A DNA stretch of 64,000 nucleotides, from NCBI GenBank assembly GCA_024742305.1, contig JANSYQ010000001.1, positions 186,001 to 250,000 of the forward strand. Reading direction: 5' to 3'. Source of the stretch: a bacterium. Lineage in GTDB: Bacteria > Bacteroidota > Bacteroidia > Flavobacteriales_D > Crocinitomicaceae. Below the pieces are notes generated by a model. The model did not search any database. It had not been told where the DNA came from and worked only from the letters and a program-made list of their open reading frames with translations. The position numbers and the translations under genes were made by a program. The number at the start of each line of letters is the position of its first letter. Position 1 is the first letter of the stretch. Positions 36,216 through 46,366 of the stretch are shown here, one piece after another.

Positions 36216-37982
36216 TTATTCTGTTACTGCTTTGGACTGCAGGTTAATTCCCAATTCATTCAATTGCTCTTGATCCAATGGCGATGGTGCATCAATCATA
36301 ACGTCTCTTCCACTGTTATTCTTCGGGAAGGCAATGTAGTCACGAATTGATTCGGATCCACCCATTGTGGCTACCAAACGATCGAGTCCAAATGCCAAAC
36401 CTCCGTGCGGTGGTGCACCGTATTCAAAGGCAGACATTAAGAATCCGAACTGTGCTTCGGCTTCCTCTTTCGTAAATCCAAGCAAATCGAACATGCGCGA
36501 TTGCAAATCTCTATCATGTATACGAATTGAGCCTCCACCCAACTCAACTCCGTTCATCGCCAAATCGTAAGCATTCGCACGAACTTTACCCGGTTCTGTC
36601 TCAATCAAATGATAATCTTCCGGTTTTGGAGACGTAAACGGGTGGTGCATGGCATGGTAGCGCTCAGTTTCCTCATCCCATTCAAGTAGTGGAAAATCGA
36701 CCACCCACAATGGTTTGAAAACGTTCGGATTTCGCAATCCAAGCTCATCCCCCATGTGCAAACGCAATTCATTCATTTGCTTTCGCGTTTTGTCCAATTC
36801 TCCGCTTAATACTAAGAGTAAATCTCCCGGTTTCGCATTAGCGGCTTCGGCCCAATCTTTCAAATCTTCTTGCGAGTAAAACTTATCTACCGACGATTTA
36901 AACGTTCCGTCCTCATTGCATTTCACGTATACCAAGCCTTTGGCGCCAATTTGCGGACGCTTCACCCAATCAGTCAACTGATCCAATTGTTTTCTTGTGT
37001 ACACAGCGCATTGTTCTGCATTTATGGCAAGCACTACTTCAGCAGTGTCGAAAATACTGAATCCTTTCCCTTGAGCAACCGCATTCAAGTTCACGAACTC
37101 CATCCCAAAACGCATATCTGGCTTGTCGGAACCGAAACGCTCCATCGCCTCTGCGTAGGTCAATCGTGGAAATGTCTCGTCCAATTCAACGTTGCGTACT
37201 TCACGGAACAAATGCTTGATCATTCCTTCAAAAGTGGTCAAAACATCTTCTTGCTCTACAAACGCCATTTCGCAGTCGATTTGGGTAAACTCAGGTTGAC
37301 GGTCGGCGCGTAAATCCTCATCACGGAAGCACTTTACAATTTGGTAGTAGCGATCGAAACCTGATACCATGAGCAATTGCTTGAAGGTTTGAGGCGATTG
37401 TGGTAAGGCGTAGAATTGTCCTTCGTTCATACGACTTGGCACCACGAAATCTCGGGCTCCTTCCGGCGTTGATTTGATCAAAACAGGTGTTTCAACATCC
37501 AAAAAGTCCTGAGAATCTAAATATTTACGTGTTTCTAGCGCTACCTTATTTCGAAGACGTATTTTTTGTTGAACCGGATTTCGTCGAAGGTCCAAATAAC
37601 GGAACTGAGCGCGTAGCTCCTCTCCTCCATCCGTATCATCTTCAATAGTAAACGGCGGTGTTTTCGATGCATTCAACACCTCAACTTTCTCGGCCTTTAC
37701 TTCAATTTCACCCGTTGGAATATTTGGGTTTGCCGATGCGCGTTGTGCAACTGTTCCTGTGATTTGAACCACATACTCACGACCTAAGTCTTTCAGTGCG
37801 TCCATTACCTCAGCGGAAACATTGTCTGATTCCCCGACCACTTGCGTTATTCCGTATCGATCTCGTAGATCGACCCAAACCAAGTTTCCTTTATCTCGGA
37901 TGGTTTGAACCCATCCTGAAAGAGTAACTGTTGAACCAATATGTTCTGTTCTCAATTCGCCGCAAGTGTGTGATCTGTACAT
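36216..37982 (-). CDS. aspS: Aspartyl-tRNA synthetase
   Basis: The 588 residues show the bacterial-type layout: an OB-fold anticodon domain (about 1-105, [11 protein letters not shown] and [16 protein letters not shown]), class II catalytic core with motif 2 [21 protein letters not shown], motif 3 [11 protein letters not shown] near 540, and the GAD insertion domain (about 300-420). It attaches aspartate to tRNA-Asp. The C-terminal tail is short and the gene is followed 15 bases later by the small membrane protein gene. Confidence 0.97.
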   Translation of the reverse strand: MYRSHTCGELRTEHIGSTVTLSGWVQTIRDKGNLVWVDLRDRYGITQVVGESDNVSAEVMDALKDLGREYVVQITGTVAQRASANPNIPTGEIEVKAEKVEVLNASKTPPFTIEDDTDGGEELRAQFRYLDLRRNPVQQKIRLRNKVALETRKYLDSQDFLDVETPVLIKSTPEGARDFVVPSRMNEGQFYALPQSPQTFKQLLMVSGFDRYYQIVKCFRDEDLRADRQPEFTQIDCEMAFVEQEDVLTTFEGMIKHLFREVRNVELDETFPRLTYAEAMERFGSDKPDMRFGMEFVNLNAVAQGKGFSIFDTAEVVLAINAEQCAVYTRKQLDQLTDWVKRPQIGAKGLVYVKCNEDGTFKSSVDKFYSQEDLKDWAEAANAKPGDLLLVLSGELDKTRKQMNELRLHMGDELGLRNPNVFKPLWVVDFPLLEWDEETERYHAMHHPFTSPKPEDYHLIETEPGKVRANAYDLAMNGVELGGGSIRIHDRDLQSRMFDLLGFTKEEAEAQFGFLMSAFEYGAPPHGGLAFGLDRLVATMGGSESIRDYIAFPKNNSGRDVMIDAPSPLDQEQLNELGINLQSKAVTE

Positions 37983-38040
37983 GTTTTCCTTTTATTGGTG
38001 GCAAAAGTAGTGAATTGGTGACGTATTGGAAAGCGTTTGT

Positions 38041-38400
38041 AAGTTCTAATGTCACCCTTGTCGTCTCTTCATAGGGTAATTGCCTAGATATTGGCAGATG
38101 CCCACAATTGAGAGTCTACCACAGCGCCTTTGCCGTAGCTTTGGCGAAGGAACAAAGGCACGAAGCGCACGGAGTATAGCTCAAAACCTAGGACTAGTAA
38201 AGAACACGGAGGATTATGACTCCGTCATGATATAGTGCCCCTTCTGAATCAGCTTTTTCTTACTTTTCGTTCTATTCCTTGTGCCTCCCTGTCTGCCGAC
38301 AGGCACGGCGTGGTGAAAAAACGTAGCCTTGCCGTTATCTAGGAAGTTGCCCTTCAAGAGGACAGGAAGAACTTCTCCTCCCTCTAGGGAGGTGACGAAG
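38041..38400. repeat. Non-coding gap with short palindromes
   Basis: The 480-base gap between aspS and the next gene (37983-38462) has no credible gene. It holds a stem-loop CCTGTC-TGCC-GACAGG at 38288-38303 and a perfect 7-bp stem CCTCCCT-ct-AGGGAGG at 38377-38392. Both look like REP-type palindromic elements. A partly self-complementary stretch also lies near 38130-38170. Confidence 0.5.
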
Positions 38401-38462
38401 GCGGAGGGTGACCTCGGTAAATGAATCCTTTTTCCTAATTTCACGGCGATTTCAAGCAGTTC

Positions 38463-40103
38463 ATGGATACATTCTTAGATCGTTACAAATATGCGCTAGT
38501 TCTTGCGGGGATTTTAGTTGTGTATATCTGCAATTTATTCGTGGATGTTATGGATGTGGACGCTTCCCAGTACGCTTCTATTTCCATGGAGATGGCGCAG
38601 AACAAAAGTTTCCTGCACGTTTATCACCTAGAGCATGACTACTTGGACAAACCGCCTTTACTCTTTTGGCTCAGTGCGAGTAGTATGTCGCTTTTTGGTA
38701 TTGGAAATGTAGCGTACAAACTTCCATCGGTTTTACTGGCACTACTTGGAATTTACAGCACATTTAAGTTCGCGCAACTGTATTATTCAAAGAAAGTTGC
38801 AACGTATGCCGCGCTGATGCTGGCCTCTTCACAAGCACTATTTTTGATTACCAATGATTTAAGAACGGATACTAACTTGCTCGTTTTTGTCATCTTTTCT
38901 GTTTGGCAACTGGCATTGTTTGTACGAAACAAAAATTGGCTCCATTTCTTCTTGGGATTCACCGGAGTCGCCTTGGCGATGATGGCGAAGGGTCCTATCG
39001 GAATTGTTACGATTGCTCTTGCATTGGGAACTGACTTCCTCTTGAAAAAAGAATGGAAATTGATTTTCAATTGGCGCTGGCTCATCGGGCTTGTTTGGGT
39101 GGCGATTTTACTGGCTCCAATGACATGGGGACTGTACACGCAATTCGATTTACACCCTGAAAAAACGGCGTATGGAATCGAAAGTCCGTCCGGTGTTCGG
39201 TTTTTCTATTGGACGCAAAGCTTTGGCAGGATCACCGGAGAAAGCGAGTGGGACAATGGCGCCGGATTCTTCTTCTTCTTTCATTCCATTTTATGGGACT
39301 TACAACCGTGGGTGCTGTATTTCATTCTTGGGTTAATTGCCGTGATTCGCATATACATTAAGGGCGGATTATCTGCGCAAAAAGAGTTCATCACTTTGGG
39401 TGGATTCGTTCTTACGTTTCTGGCGCTTTCGATGTCGAAATACAAACTGCCTCACTACATTTTCGTGACATTCCCGTTTGCAGCCATTATTGCAGCGAAT
39501 TATTTGCTCAGTCTCAAAAAGAAGACGATGCTCTACGTTCAGGCATTTTTCAACGTGCTATTTTGGTTCGTTTGTGCCCTCGGAATGGTCTATGTTTTCC
39601 CTTCGGACAACATTTTCCTTGCACTCATCTTGATTGCTTTGTTTGGAATCTCTTGGTGGATTTTCTTCAAGGCCAATTCTATCTCTTCACGCATTTTTTT
39701 CAGTGCGGTTGTCACAGCGATTGGATTCAACTTGATGATGTCGACCCATTTTTACCCAAGTTTGATTGGTGGCTATCAAGCACCGGGAATTGCCGGAAAA
39801 ATGGCACGAGAAAGCGGTAAAGAAAAAGGAGAATTCTATTACTTTTCTTCACACAGCCATTCCCTAGATTTCTACTATCACAACTTAGTACCGAAAGTTC
39901 CGCACAATTTCCGAAATCTTGACAAAGGTGATTGGGTGTACACTGATGAGGTAGGTAAAAAGTTCATCGACTCTAGAAACCTCGATTTTCGCATTGCGCA
40001 CAAGATTCCGAGTTATCGCGTCACAATACTCACGATGGATTTCATCCGACCGGAAACCCGCGGGAATGTGGTGGATACGATGTATGTATTTGAGAAGGAG
40101 TAA
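38463..40103 (+). CDS. ArnT/PMT-type GT39 membrane glycosyltransferase
   Basis: The 546-residue protein has an N-terminal membrane helix and about eleven more to residue 430, then a soluble C-terminal domain. The first periplasmic loop has DVDASQYASISMEMAQ, and then DYLDKPPLLFW, both signatures of the ArnT/PMT_2 (GT39/GT83) group in which the Asp/Glu pair binds the acceptor and a lipid-linked sugar is the donor. It probably adds a sugar to lipid A or to a cell-surface protein or lipid. No other envelope-modification genes are next to it. Confidence 0.88.
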   Translation: MDTFLDRYKYALVLAGILVVYICNLFVDVMDVDASQYASISMEMAQNKSFLHVYHLEHDYLDKPPLLFWLSASSMSLFGIGNVAYKLPSVLLALLGIYSTFKFAQLYYSKKVATYAALMLASSQALFLITNDLRTDTNLLVFVIFSVWQLALFVRNKNWLHFFLGFTGVALAMMAKGPIGIVTIALALGTDFLLKKEWKLIFNWRWLIGLVWVAILLAPMTWGLYTQFDLHPEKTAYGIESPSGVRFFYWTQSFGRITGESEWDNGAGFFFFFHSILWDLQPWVLYFILGLIAVIRIYIKGGLSAQKEFITLGGFVLTFLALSMSKYKLPHYIFVTFPFAAIIAANYLLSLKKKTMLYVQAFFNVLFWFVCALGMVYVFPSDNIFLALILIALFGISWWIFFKANSISSRIFFSAVVTAIGFNLMMSTHFYPSLIGGYQAPGIAGKMARESGKEKGEFYYFSSHSHSLDFYYHNLVPKVPHNFRNLDKGDWVYTDEVGKKFIDSRNLDFRIAHKIPSYRVTILTMDFIRPETRGNVVDTMYVFEKE

Positions 40104-40107
40104 GAGA

Positions 40108-40234
40108 CTAGACGCTAGACTTTGGGACACTAGACACTAGACGTACAATCTTGAAAATAATTTGAAGTCATCTTTTTCTAGAAGTGAGCAAAGCGAACGG
40201 TCTTTTGTCTGCAAGCGCAGCGATCTAGTGTCTA
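40108..40234. repeat. CTAGAC repeats and 11-bp inverted repeat in an intergenic gap
   Basis: CTAGAC occurs four times between 40108 and 40142. The 11 bases TAGACACTAGA at 40131-40141 are repeated in inverted form at 40224-40234, whose right arm overlaps the stop codon of the convergent carboxylase gene. The gap has no gene. It resembles dispersed intergenic palindromes found in Bacteroidota genomes. Confidence 0.55.
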
Positions 40235-41773
40235 CAAAGGAATATTCCCATGCTTCTTAAACGGCAGTGATTCCGCTTTGTTTTCAAGCATTTTGTATCC
40301 TGCGATAACTTTTTCGCGTGTTTCTTCAGGCAGAATGACATCGTCAACAATACCTCGCTCTGCTGCGCGATATGGATTGGCAAACATTTCCGCGTATTCA
40401 GCTTCTTTTTCCAACCATTTTGCCTCCGGATCTTCCGCTGCGGCTATTTCACGTTTGAAGATGATTTCAGCCGCACCTTTTGCTCCCATCACGGCAATTT
40501 CGGCAGTTGGCCATGCATAATTTAGATCTGCACCAATGCTTTTGGAATTCATTACATCGAAGGCTCCACCGTATGCTTTTCTTGTGATGATCGTGATTCT
40601 CGGAACGGTTGCCTCGGCAAATGCGTACAACAACTTCGCACCGTTGGAAATAATTCCGTTCCACTCTTGATCAGTTCCTGGAAGGAAGCCTGGTACGTCT
40701 TCAAATACCAAAAGTGGGATGTTGAAGGCGTCACAGAATCGAACGAATCGCGCTCCTTTTCGTGAAGAGTCGATGTCTAAGACTCCGGCGAGTGCCATCG
40801 GTTGATTGGCTACCACACCGATTGTTTTTCCCTCAATTCGAGCGAAGCCAACCACAATATTCTTGGCGAAATCTTCGTGTACTTCACGGAAGCTATTATC
40901 ATCAATGACACAGTCTACAACCTTACGAATATCGTATGGCATTTGGTTGTTTTCGGGCAAAATGTCGTTGATGGTCGACTTCTTCGAATCTGTGTATTCG
41001 AAAATTGTTGGTTCCGGTGGCAACTCATTCGCGTTTTGCGGCATGAAGGTGATCAAGTCGCGGACTTTTTTCAAGGCTTCAACGTCATTATCAGCCGTAA
41101 AGTGGTTCACTCCCGACTTCTCGGCGTGTGCTTTCGCTCCACCCAAATCTTCTGAGCTTACTTCCTCGTGCGTTACCGTTTTTACAACATTGGGACCTGT
41201 CACAAACATGTATGAAGTGTCTTCCACCATGATAATGAAGTCCGTCAAGGCAGGTGAGTATACGGCTCCACCGGCACAAGGTCCCATAATCACACTAATT
41301 TGTGGAACTACGCCCGATGCTCGAGTGTTTCGATAAAAAATATCGGCATACCCCGCTAAGGAAACCACACCTTCTTGAATTCGTGCACCACCTGAATCGT
41401 TCAATCCAATAACGGGCGCACCATTCTTCATCGCCAAGTCCATTACACGGCAGATTTTCGCCGCATGTGTTTCGGAAAGCGATCCTCCAAGAACGGTGAA
41501 ATCTTGTGAGTATACGTAAATCAATCGTCCATGAATACGACCAAAACCAGTGACAACGCCATCTCCTGGAATTTTGTTTTTCTCTAAACCGAATGAAGTT
41601 GCACGGTGTTCTACAAACTGACCAATTTCCTGAAAAGAGCCTTCGTCCAACAACATCTCTATACGCTCACGGGCAGTAAGTTTTCCTTGAGCATGTTGTT
41701 TTTCAATGCGTGCCTCTCCTCCTCCTAGTTTGGAGGCTTCTCTGCGATTCAGAAGATCTTGATTCTTGTCCAT
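40232..41773 (-). CDS. Acyl-CoA carboxylase carboxyltransferase (propionyl-CoA carboxylase beta type)
   Basis: I start at the ATG at 41771-41773 (513 residues); the frame opens six codons earlier. The length and the motifs [25 protein letters not shown] and GGAFDVM are those of the propionyl/methylmalonyl-type biotin-dependent carboxyltransferase beta subunit with its two crotonase folds. It transfers carboxyl from biotin to an acyl-CoA, usually propionyl-CoA. The alpha/biotin subunit is not in the window. Confidence 0.93.
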   Translation of the reverse strand: MDKNQDLLNRREASKLGGGEARIEKQHAQGKLTARERIEMLLDEGSFQEIGQFVEHRATSFGLEKNKIPGDGVVTGFGRIHGRLIYVYSQDFTVLGGSLSETHAAKICRVMDLAMKNGAPVIGLNDSGGARIQEGVVSLAGYADIFYRNTRASGVVPQISVIMGPCAGGAVYSPALTDFIIMVEDTSYMFVTGPNVVKTVTHEEVSSEDLGGAKAHAEKSGVNHFTADNDVEALKKVRDLITFMPQNANELPPEPTIFEYTDSKKSTINDILPENNQMPYDIRKVVDCVIDDNSFREVHEDFAKNIVVGFARIEGKTIGVVANQPMALAGVLDIDSSRKGARFVRFCDAFNIPLLVFEDVPGFLPGTDQEWNGIISNGAKLLYAFAEATVPRITIITRKAYGGAFDVMNSKSIGADLNYAWPTAEIAVMGAKGAAEIIFKREIAAAEDPEAKWLEKEAEYAEMFANPYRAAERGIVDDVILPEETREKVIAGYKMLENKAESLPFKKHGNIPL

Positions 41774-41920
41774 ATTCTTGCGATTGAGCAAACAAATGTA
41801 ATCAATTTAGGAGAGAAGGAATACAGTGTGAGCGTGACACATCAAGAGCCTTCGAATAAAGATTGAGAGCAATGAATAGTAGGTAAATCTTCGTGGTTTC
41901 TTTTTGATGAGTGTCTGTTG

Positions 41921-42553
41921 AGACGTATTCCTGACTTCATCTAAGATTTGAAAAACCTGAATACACTCACCATTGAGCGTTTGCCGGTCACTGCTGTATC
42001 TTCAAGATTAAGTCAACTGCAAAAGTTGTAATCTTTGAGTTTGTACGATGGTGAGTTGACAAGCTTTCCTTCGGAGGTACTCTCATTAATCCATCTAAAG
42101 CAACTGAATCTATCAGGACACAATTTTACATCAGTTCCCAGTGGAATTTCCAACCTCAGCAAGTTGAGGTCATTAGAGTTTGATAGGGGTGCCTCAGTTA
42201 CTACCCCCATAAACAGTTTGCCTGAATCCATTGGGCAGTTGAAAAATTTGGAATACTTGTCCTTGGGATATACAAAAGAAGGGATTGGCGATCTTCCGGA
42301 TGGTTTCTATCAGCTGGAAAAACTGAATTCGTTTAGTTGTAATTCTTGTGGATTTAGCGGTTTTGATGATCGAATTGCCAACCTCCCTTTGGAAGGCATT
42401 CATTTAATGAACACTAAACAAAACGGTCCACTTCCCGATGTATTTTTTGAACTTCCAAACCTCACCTCTTTATATTTTTGCGCGTACTGTCAAGGTACTT
42501 GCGACGCTATCGATGCACAAGAATCCAAAATTCGGGAATGGGCGAAAGCCTAG
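41921..42553 (+). pseudogene. Leucine-rich-repeat gene interrupted by two in-frame TAA codons
   Basis: The intact part (from a TTG at 42035) codes for four or five LRRs (LTSFPSEVLSLIHLKQLNLSG and similar). The LRR pattern continues upstream in the same frame through TAA at 42029-42031 (LSQLQKL-stop-SLSLYDG fits the repeat exactly) and through TAA at 41942-41944 (RRIPDFI-stop-DLKNLNTLTIERLP). Both could derive from CAA by C-to-T change. The simplest reading is a decaying gene whose original N-terminus lies further upstream. The downstream part could still be translated from TTG as a 172-residue fragment. Confidence 0.6.
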
Positions 42554-42593
42554 AAGAATTCACTTTGGATATCAATTCCAATTAGTTGATTAC

Positions 42594-43136
42594 TCAGAGT
42601 AGCTTTGCTTTCACACGAAATCGCGTGTAAACATCAATTGTGACGTCTTGAGGAATGGTTTCGTCGGTAACTGTAACCAAACGCAAGGTGAAACTGTCGT
42701 CTTTGATGAAATCCTGAAGCTCGGCATCCACCAAATCACATGTAAGTTGTGAGCCCACATTTGCGGGAATTGATTCTTTAAACGCTACCTTTTTCTCTGC
42801 ATGATTCGGACTTGAAATATAGATGTCCACTGAGTTCAAAAAACTAAACGTTTCGCCATTTGGTGAGGTAATATCCAGTCGAAGCGTGGTGAGATTAATA
42901 CGTTCAACTTTGTCTGCCCGCGTATTGTTCGACTCAAACTCAAACTCCGAATTTGTTTCAATTTCAGGCGTGTTCAAGCTAAAAGGTACGAGTTGTCCAA
43001 ACGTAGAGCTCACAACAACTTCTGAAGTGTAATCGATGTCGAATTCCGTCAGTTTTTTCTTACACGATGTCATTAGAAACGTGAGAGCAAACATTAAAAT
43101 CATTGGGGTAATGCGGTAAAAAAACTTACTAGACAT
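42594..43136 (-). CDS. Lipoprotein, unknown
   Basis: The 180-residue protein has a lipoprotein signal with the lipobox at LMTSC25. The mature part is beta-rich with repeated strand-like segments (LTTLRLDITSPNGETFSF, SVDIYISSPNHA) and ends in RFRVKAKLL. I do not recognise a family. It likely lies on the periplasmic face of a membrane. It is monocistronic, divergent from corA. Confidence 0.6.
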   Translation of the reverse strand: MSSKFFYRITPMILMFALTFLMTSCKKKLTEFDIDYTSEVVVSSTFGQLVPFSLNTPEIETNSEFEFESNNTRADKVERINLTTLRLDITSPNGETFSFLNSVDIYISSPNHAEKKVAFKESIPANVGSQLTCDLVDAELQDFIKDDSFTLRLVTVTDETIPQDVTIDVYTRFRVKAKLL

Positions 43137-43314
43137 GATTGATTTGGTTTCTTATTGCGTACAATTTAGACGAGTCGACTCACAAATGGGTTTGCTTTCA
43201 GCATTTCCCTATGAAAGAATTGCCATTCGTACAGACTTTGTATTATTTTAGGTAAAGATAAATATTGATGATAAGTCATCGGGAACAAGCGGTGGCAATT
43301 AAGCATTCTTCTAC

Positions 43315-44283
43315 ATGAACCGCACCATAACGTCTTCTGAACTGCGCATTTACGACAAAAAGCAAAGCGAGATTAAAAGCCCGCAAGGTATCGATGATAT
43401 TCCACTGAAAGGAACATCGGTAGCTTGGCTGAATACCATTTCTGACTGGGGAAACCCTCATTTGAAACAGGCTGTTCAGGGATTTGAGCTCGACAACTTC
43501 CTTTCAAAATTGATGGAGGACGTTTACGATAACAACAAGGTGATTAAGCTGGAAGACACCATACTTGTTGCGGTGAACACCTTGAAAATTGGGAAGCAGG
43601 GCATTTATTCTGAGAACATCTTCTTTGTGCTTCGGAACAATTTTGTTTGGAGCATACAAGAGGAGAAGGGCGACTATTTTGATTGGGTTCGTGAACGCAT
43701 TGATGAAAACCACGGCATTGTGCGATCAAACAAAGGCGACTACTTATTGTATTTGCTTTTGGAGTCTATTGGTGACAACTACGACAAGGTATTAGACTCT
43801 TATGATGAGCGACTGACCGAGATTCAGCCGACGGAAATCAACATGGACCCGGGCGTAACGGTAGAGTTGGAGGAAATTCGCACGGATCTCCTGAAAATGA
43901 AAAAGTACTTCTCTGGATTGCGAAACATTGGGCTTGGATTGGAACGCAACCTACCCAAACAATACCACAGCGAGTATTTCACCGAAATAAAGGAACAGGC
44001 GATTAACATGATTTCGGAATTGGAGTTTCAACTGAATCAAATTGATGGTAAATTGAATCTCGTGTACAGTTTGCAAGGACACAAGATGAACCAAATCATG
44101 AAAACGCTCACGGTTATTTCCGCGATTTTCATTCCGCTTACCTTTCTTGCAGGAATTTACGGTATGAACTTCGAGTATATCCCTGAGCTCAAAATGCACA
44201 ACGGTTATTTTTACCTACTCGGCATTATGGCGACGTGCGTTGTGGGGCTTATTGTCTATTTCTACCGCAAAAAGTGGTTCTAA
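43315..44283 (+). CDS. corA: CorA-type magnesium/divalent cation channel
   Basis: The 322-residue protein has the usual CorA layout: a large soluble N-terminal domain (1-260) that ends in a long helix, then two membrane helices (about 262-282 and 295-318), with the GMN selectivity motif at 283-285 (YGMNFEYIPEL). Family members form pentamers that carry Mg2+ or other divalent ions across the inner membrane. It is convergent with the Dps-operon genes, 17 bases away. Confidence 0.93.
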   Translation: MNRTITSSELRIYDKKQSEIKSPQGIDDIPLKGTSVAWLNTISDWGNPHLKQAVQGFELDNFLSKLMEDVYDNNKVIKLEDTILVAVNTLKIGKQGIYSENIFFVLRNNFVWSIQEEKGDYFDWVRERIDENHGIVRSNKGDYLLYLLLESIGDNYDKVLDSYDERLTEIQPTEINMDPGVTVELEEIRTDLLKMKKYFSGLRNIGLGLERNLPKQYHSEYFTEIKEQAINMISELEFQLNQIDGKLNLVYSLQGHKMNQIMKTLTVISAIFIPLTFLAGIYGMNFEYIPELKMHNGYFYLLGIMATCVVGLIVYFYRKKWF

Positions 44284-44300
44284 ACTGGTCCGTTTTCCTC

Positions 44301-45347
44301 TTATTGGGCAGCTTTTGATAAGATTTGGATGTTTAATGACCGTTCGAGGTGCAAATTCAGCACCGCCCCAACGCTTCTCACCGTTAGAAATCTGTCGTCT
44401 TTATGAAAATCGGCGAGTTCCTTCTTCAAGCGCTTCAAATTTTCAGGTGTTGTTAGCTTATCCTTGATCATGTGTCGCAACAAACTCTGCGTTCGTTTTC
44501 GAGCGGCTGTAAATCGACGCCTCATGGCAACGCGTTCCATTTTTTGATATTGGAGGGCCACGTCGTGCGTCATCAACTCCTGAACGAGTTTTACTAGCTC
44601 ATAATTATCCTTGTAAAACTGAGGTTTGTAGAGATTTAATCTTCCCTCATAAGATTGCTGATCAAAATCCATGGCGCGCAAACGATATTGAACATTGTCA
44701 AAATCTCGTGTGATCTCCACCACGTAATTGTACGAGCGCATGTCACCGAGTAGACGGATGAAAGATCGCTCGTTGAACTTCACAAATTCCTTTGCAAAAC
44801 GCAGGCGGTTATCAATTAAAACGTCTTTGTTCTCTAAGATAAATTGATCTACAGGCACACCCACCACGTGCTCTTCAATCAACGTTTGTTCGTGCACCAA
44901 ATAATTGACCTTATCCGGAGAAAAGATTTCTTCTAACTCCAAGCCGTAAACACGAGAAGCATCGGCACGTTTCACATAGAAATAGTCGTAATTATCATTG
45001 ATTTCATTCCGCACCATAACACGGAAAGGTTTCGAATTTCCGAACGAGCAAAAATCCACGCGAGCAATACTTAAATAGGGAATTGGATCTCCTTCGTGAA
45101 TGAGTTTCTCGTAAATCTGAATTAACGAACGGTACAAGTTCTCCGTTTCAAACTGATCGTAGATAGCAGAGAACCACAGCGTGTTGTTACCATCTTCGTC
45201 GTAATTTGGTACTACTTCCTTGAAGTGAAGTAGGTCATCATAAGAAATCGGCAATGTCTCTAAACGAGAATATTGCCGAAGGTGTTCTTTGATGTGAGCC
45301 TTGAGACGGTACGCAGGCTTTTTGTACTGGATTTCGTTAAATTCCAT
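44301..45347 (-). CDS. Unknown protein with kinase-like residue pattern, third gene of dps operon
   Basis: The 348-residue protein has no recognised family. A pattern suggestive of an APH/HipA-type kinase fold is visible: K126 in FYVKRAD (beta-3-like Lys), E158/E159 in a following helix, GD202-x(4)-N207 (catalytic-loop-like) and D227 in MDFD (Mg-loop-like), in the right order and spacing. The C-terminal 110 residues are helical and rich in Arg/Lys. Its start overlaps the stop of the 98-residue gene by one base (TGATG), and both follow the dps gene. A function in stress response or phosphorylation is a hypothesis. Confidence 0.55.
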   Translation of the reverse strand: MEFNEIQYKKPAYRLKAHIKEHLRQYSRLETLPISYDDLLHFKEVVPNYDEDGNNTLWFSAIYDQFETENLYRSLIQIYEKLIHEGDPIPYLSIARVDFCSFGNSKPFRVMVRNEINDNYDYFYVKRADASRVYGLELEEIFSPDKVNYLVHEQTLIEEHVVGVPVDQFILENKDVLIDNRLRFAKEFVKFNERSFIRLLGDMRSYNYVVEITRDFDNVQYRLRAMDFDQQSYEGRLNLYKPQFYKDNYELVKLVQELMTHDVALQYQKMERVAMRRRFTAARKRTQSLLRHMIKDKLTTPENLKRLKKELADFHKDDRFLTVRSVGAVLNLHLERSLNIQILSKAAQ

Positions 45348-45643
45348 CAGATCACTTTTAAAATACTCTCCAAAGGAATCAAATATCCTCCTTTTACCGA
45401 AGCAAACCGTTCAGTTAATCCCATCGGTTGACTTTCGACACGGAAAAAACCGCGCTTGGTTTCAACAATGAAACTCATTTTCTGCCTCCCCCTTGCTGGC
45501 TTAGCTAAAGCTGCCTGCAGCTTTTGGCGAATATTATTTCTCTTTTCATTTTCCTGTCCATAAGACGCGGTATATTTCAACTTTGTTAGTTGATTTAAAT
45601 CTATATCTATAATTGCGGTGCTCATCATTTCTACTTTAGCCAA
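45347..45643 (-). CDS. Small protein in the dps operon, unknown
   Basis: The 98-residue protein could also start a few codons in (Met6 or Met7), since its first codons overlap the dps gene by 13 bases. It contains a basic segment (KPARGRQK) and a beta-rich end (FIVETKRGFFRVESQ, GGYLIPLESILKVI). I recognise no family. The tight overlaps on both sides make a translationally coupled three-gene operon with dps and the 348-residue protein. Confidence 0.6.
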   Translation of the reverse strand: MAKVEMMSTAIIDIDLNQLTKLKYTASYGQENEKRNNIRQKLQAALAKPARGRQKMSFIVETKRGFFRVESQPMGLTERFASVKGGYLIPLESILKVI

Positions 45644-46113
45644 CTGTGTAATTTATAGTGCATCATTTCTAGTCCGTGAATCATTTCTTGGATCACGTGC
45701 ACTGTTCCGTAATCGTTGTGTTTGATTGAATAATTGGCTGTTTCGGTGAGTACCTTTAGCAATACCTCCAAGTCTTCTAATAGGATAAGTTTGATATTAT
45801 CCCCGGACAAATCGTGCGTTGTCTCTGCAATTTTTGAATGCTGGATGTAATCACTCAAACGATAGTAGGGCACGCCACCTAACAATCGTACGCGCTCCGC
45901 CAAGATATCAATGTTTTGAATGGACTCGTTGTACAGTCCTTCAGTGAGTTCATGAATATCGAAAAAGTCCGATCCTTCTACGTTCCAATGGAAGTTTTGG
46001 ACTTTGTGATAAAAAATTTGATACGTACTGAGTGATGTGTTGAGGTTTTCTACAATTTCTACGGCTTCTAAACCTCGCAAGCCTAATTTTTTGTGTGTTC
46101 TTTCTAGTTGCAT
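45631..46113 (-). CDS. dps: Dps-family ferritin-like DNA protection protein
   Basis: I start at the ATG at 46111-46113 (160 residues); a longer frame opens ten codons earlier. The ferroxidase pattern typical of Dps is present: H42 in FHWNVEG, H54 in FFDIHEL, D69 and E73 in NIDILAER. Dps dodecamers oxidise and store iron, bind DNA in many species and protect the cell from peroxide in stationary phase. The gene heads the three-gene operon and diverges from the MarC gene. The intervening 250 bases carry the promoters of both. Confidence 0.92.
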   Translation of the reverse strand: MQLERTHKKLGLRGLEAVEIVENLNTSLSTYQIFYHKVQNFHWNVEGSDFFDIHELTEGLYNESIQNIDILAERVRLLGGVPYYRLSDYIQHSKIAETTHDLSGDNIKLILLEDLEVLLKVLTETANYSIKHNDYGTVHVIQEMIHGLEMMHYKLHSWLK

Positions 46114-46340
46114 AATATAATTTGGTGTTTGGTGCAGAACCAAACGATTCGTAATACAATTCCTTTCGTGTAGGCGAATCCAATTAAGTAGCCGAGGCTA
46201 AGCAACAAATAAGTTATGTTTGACCATATTAAATAATACACAATTGAAGGCGGAATGTCAAGTGAAAACGTGACGATTGGGTCGATTTAATAAAACTTAA
46301 CATAATGTCAATGAAAAGCCGGGCATTGAGGCGAATAAAC

Positions 46341-46348
46341 TATGTTTG
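46341..46348 (+). promoter_or_regulatory. -7 element (TATGTTTG) for the MarC-family gene
   Basis: TATGTTTG is an exact match to TAnnTTTG. It overlaps the TTG at 46346 that opens the frame. This means translation more likely begins at the GTG at 46367, about 18 bases after the element. Confidence 0.5.
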
Positions 46349-46366
46349 TACTTCAAGTTGGTTCAG

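Noticed and set aside
38214-38444. 76-codon frame on the minus strand in the gap after aspS
   Set aside because: It runs through the palindromic repeats at 38288 and 38377 and its product has no sensible composition; the gap is better read as non-coding repeat DNA.
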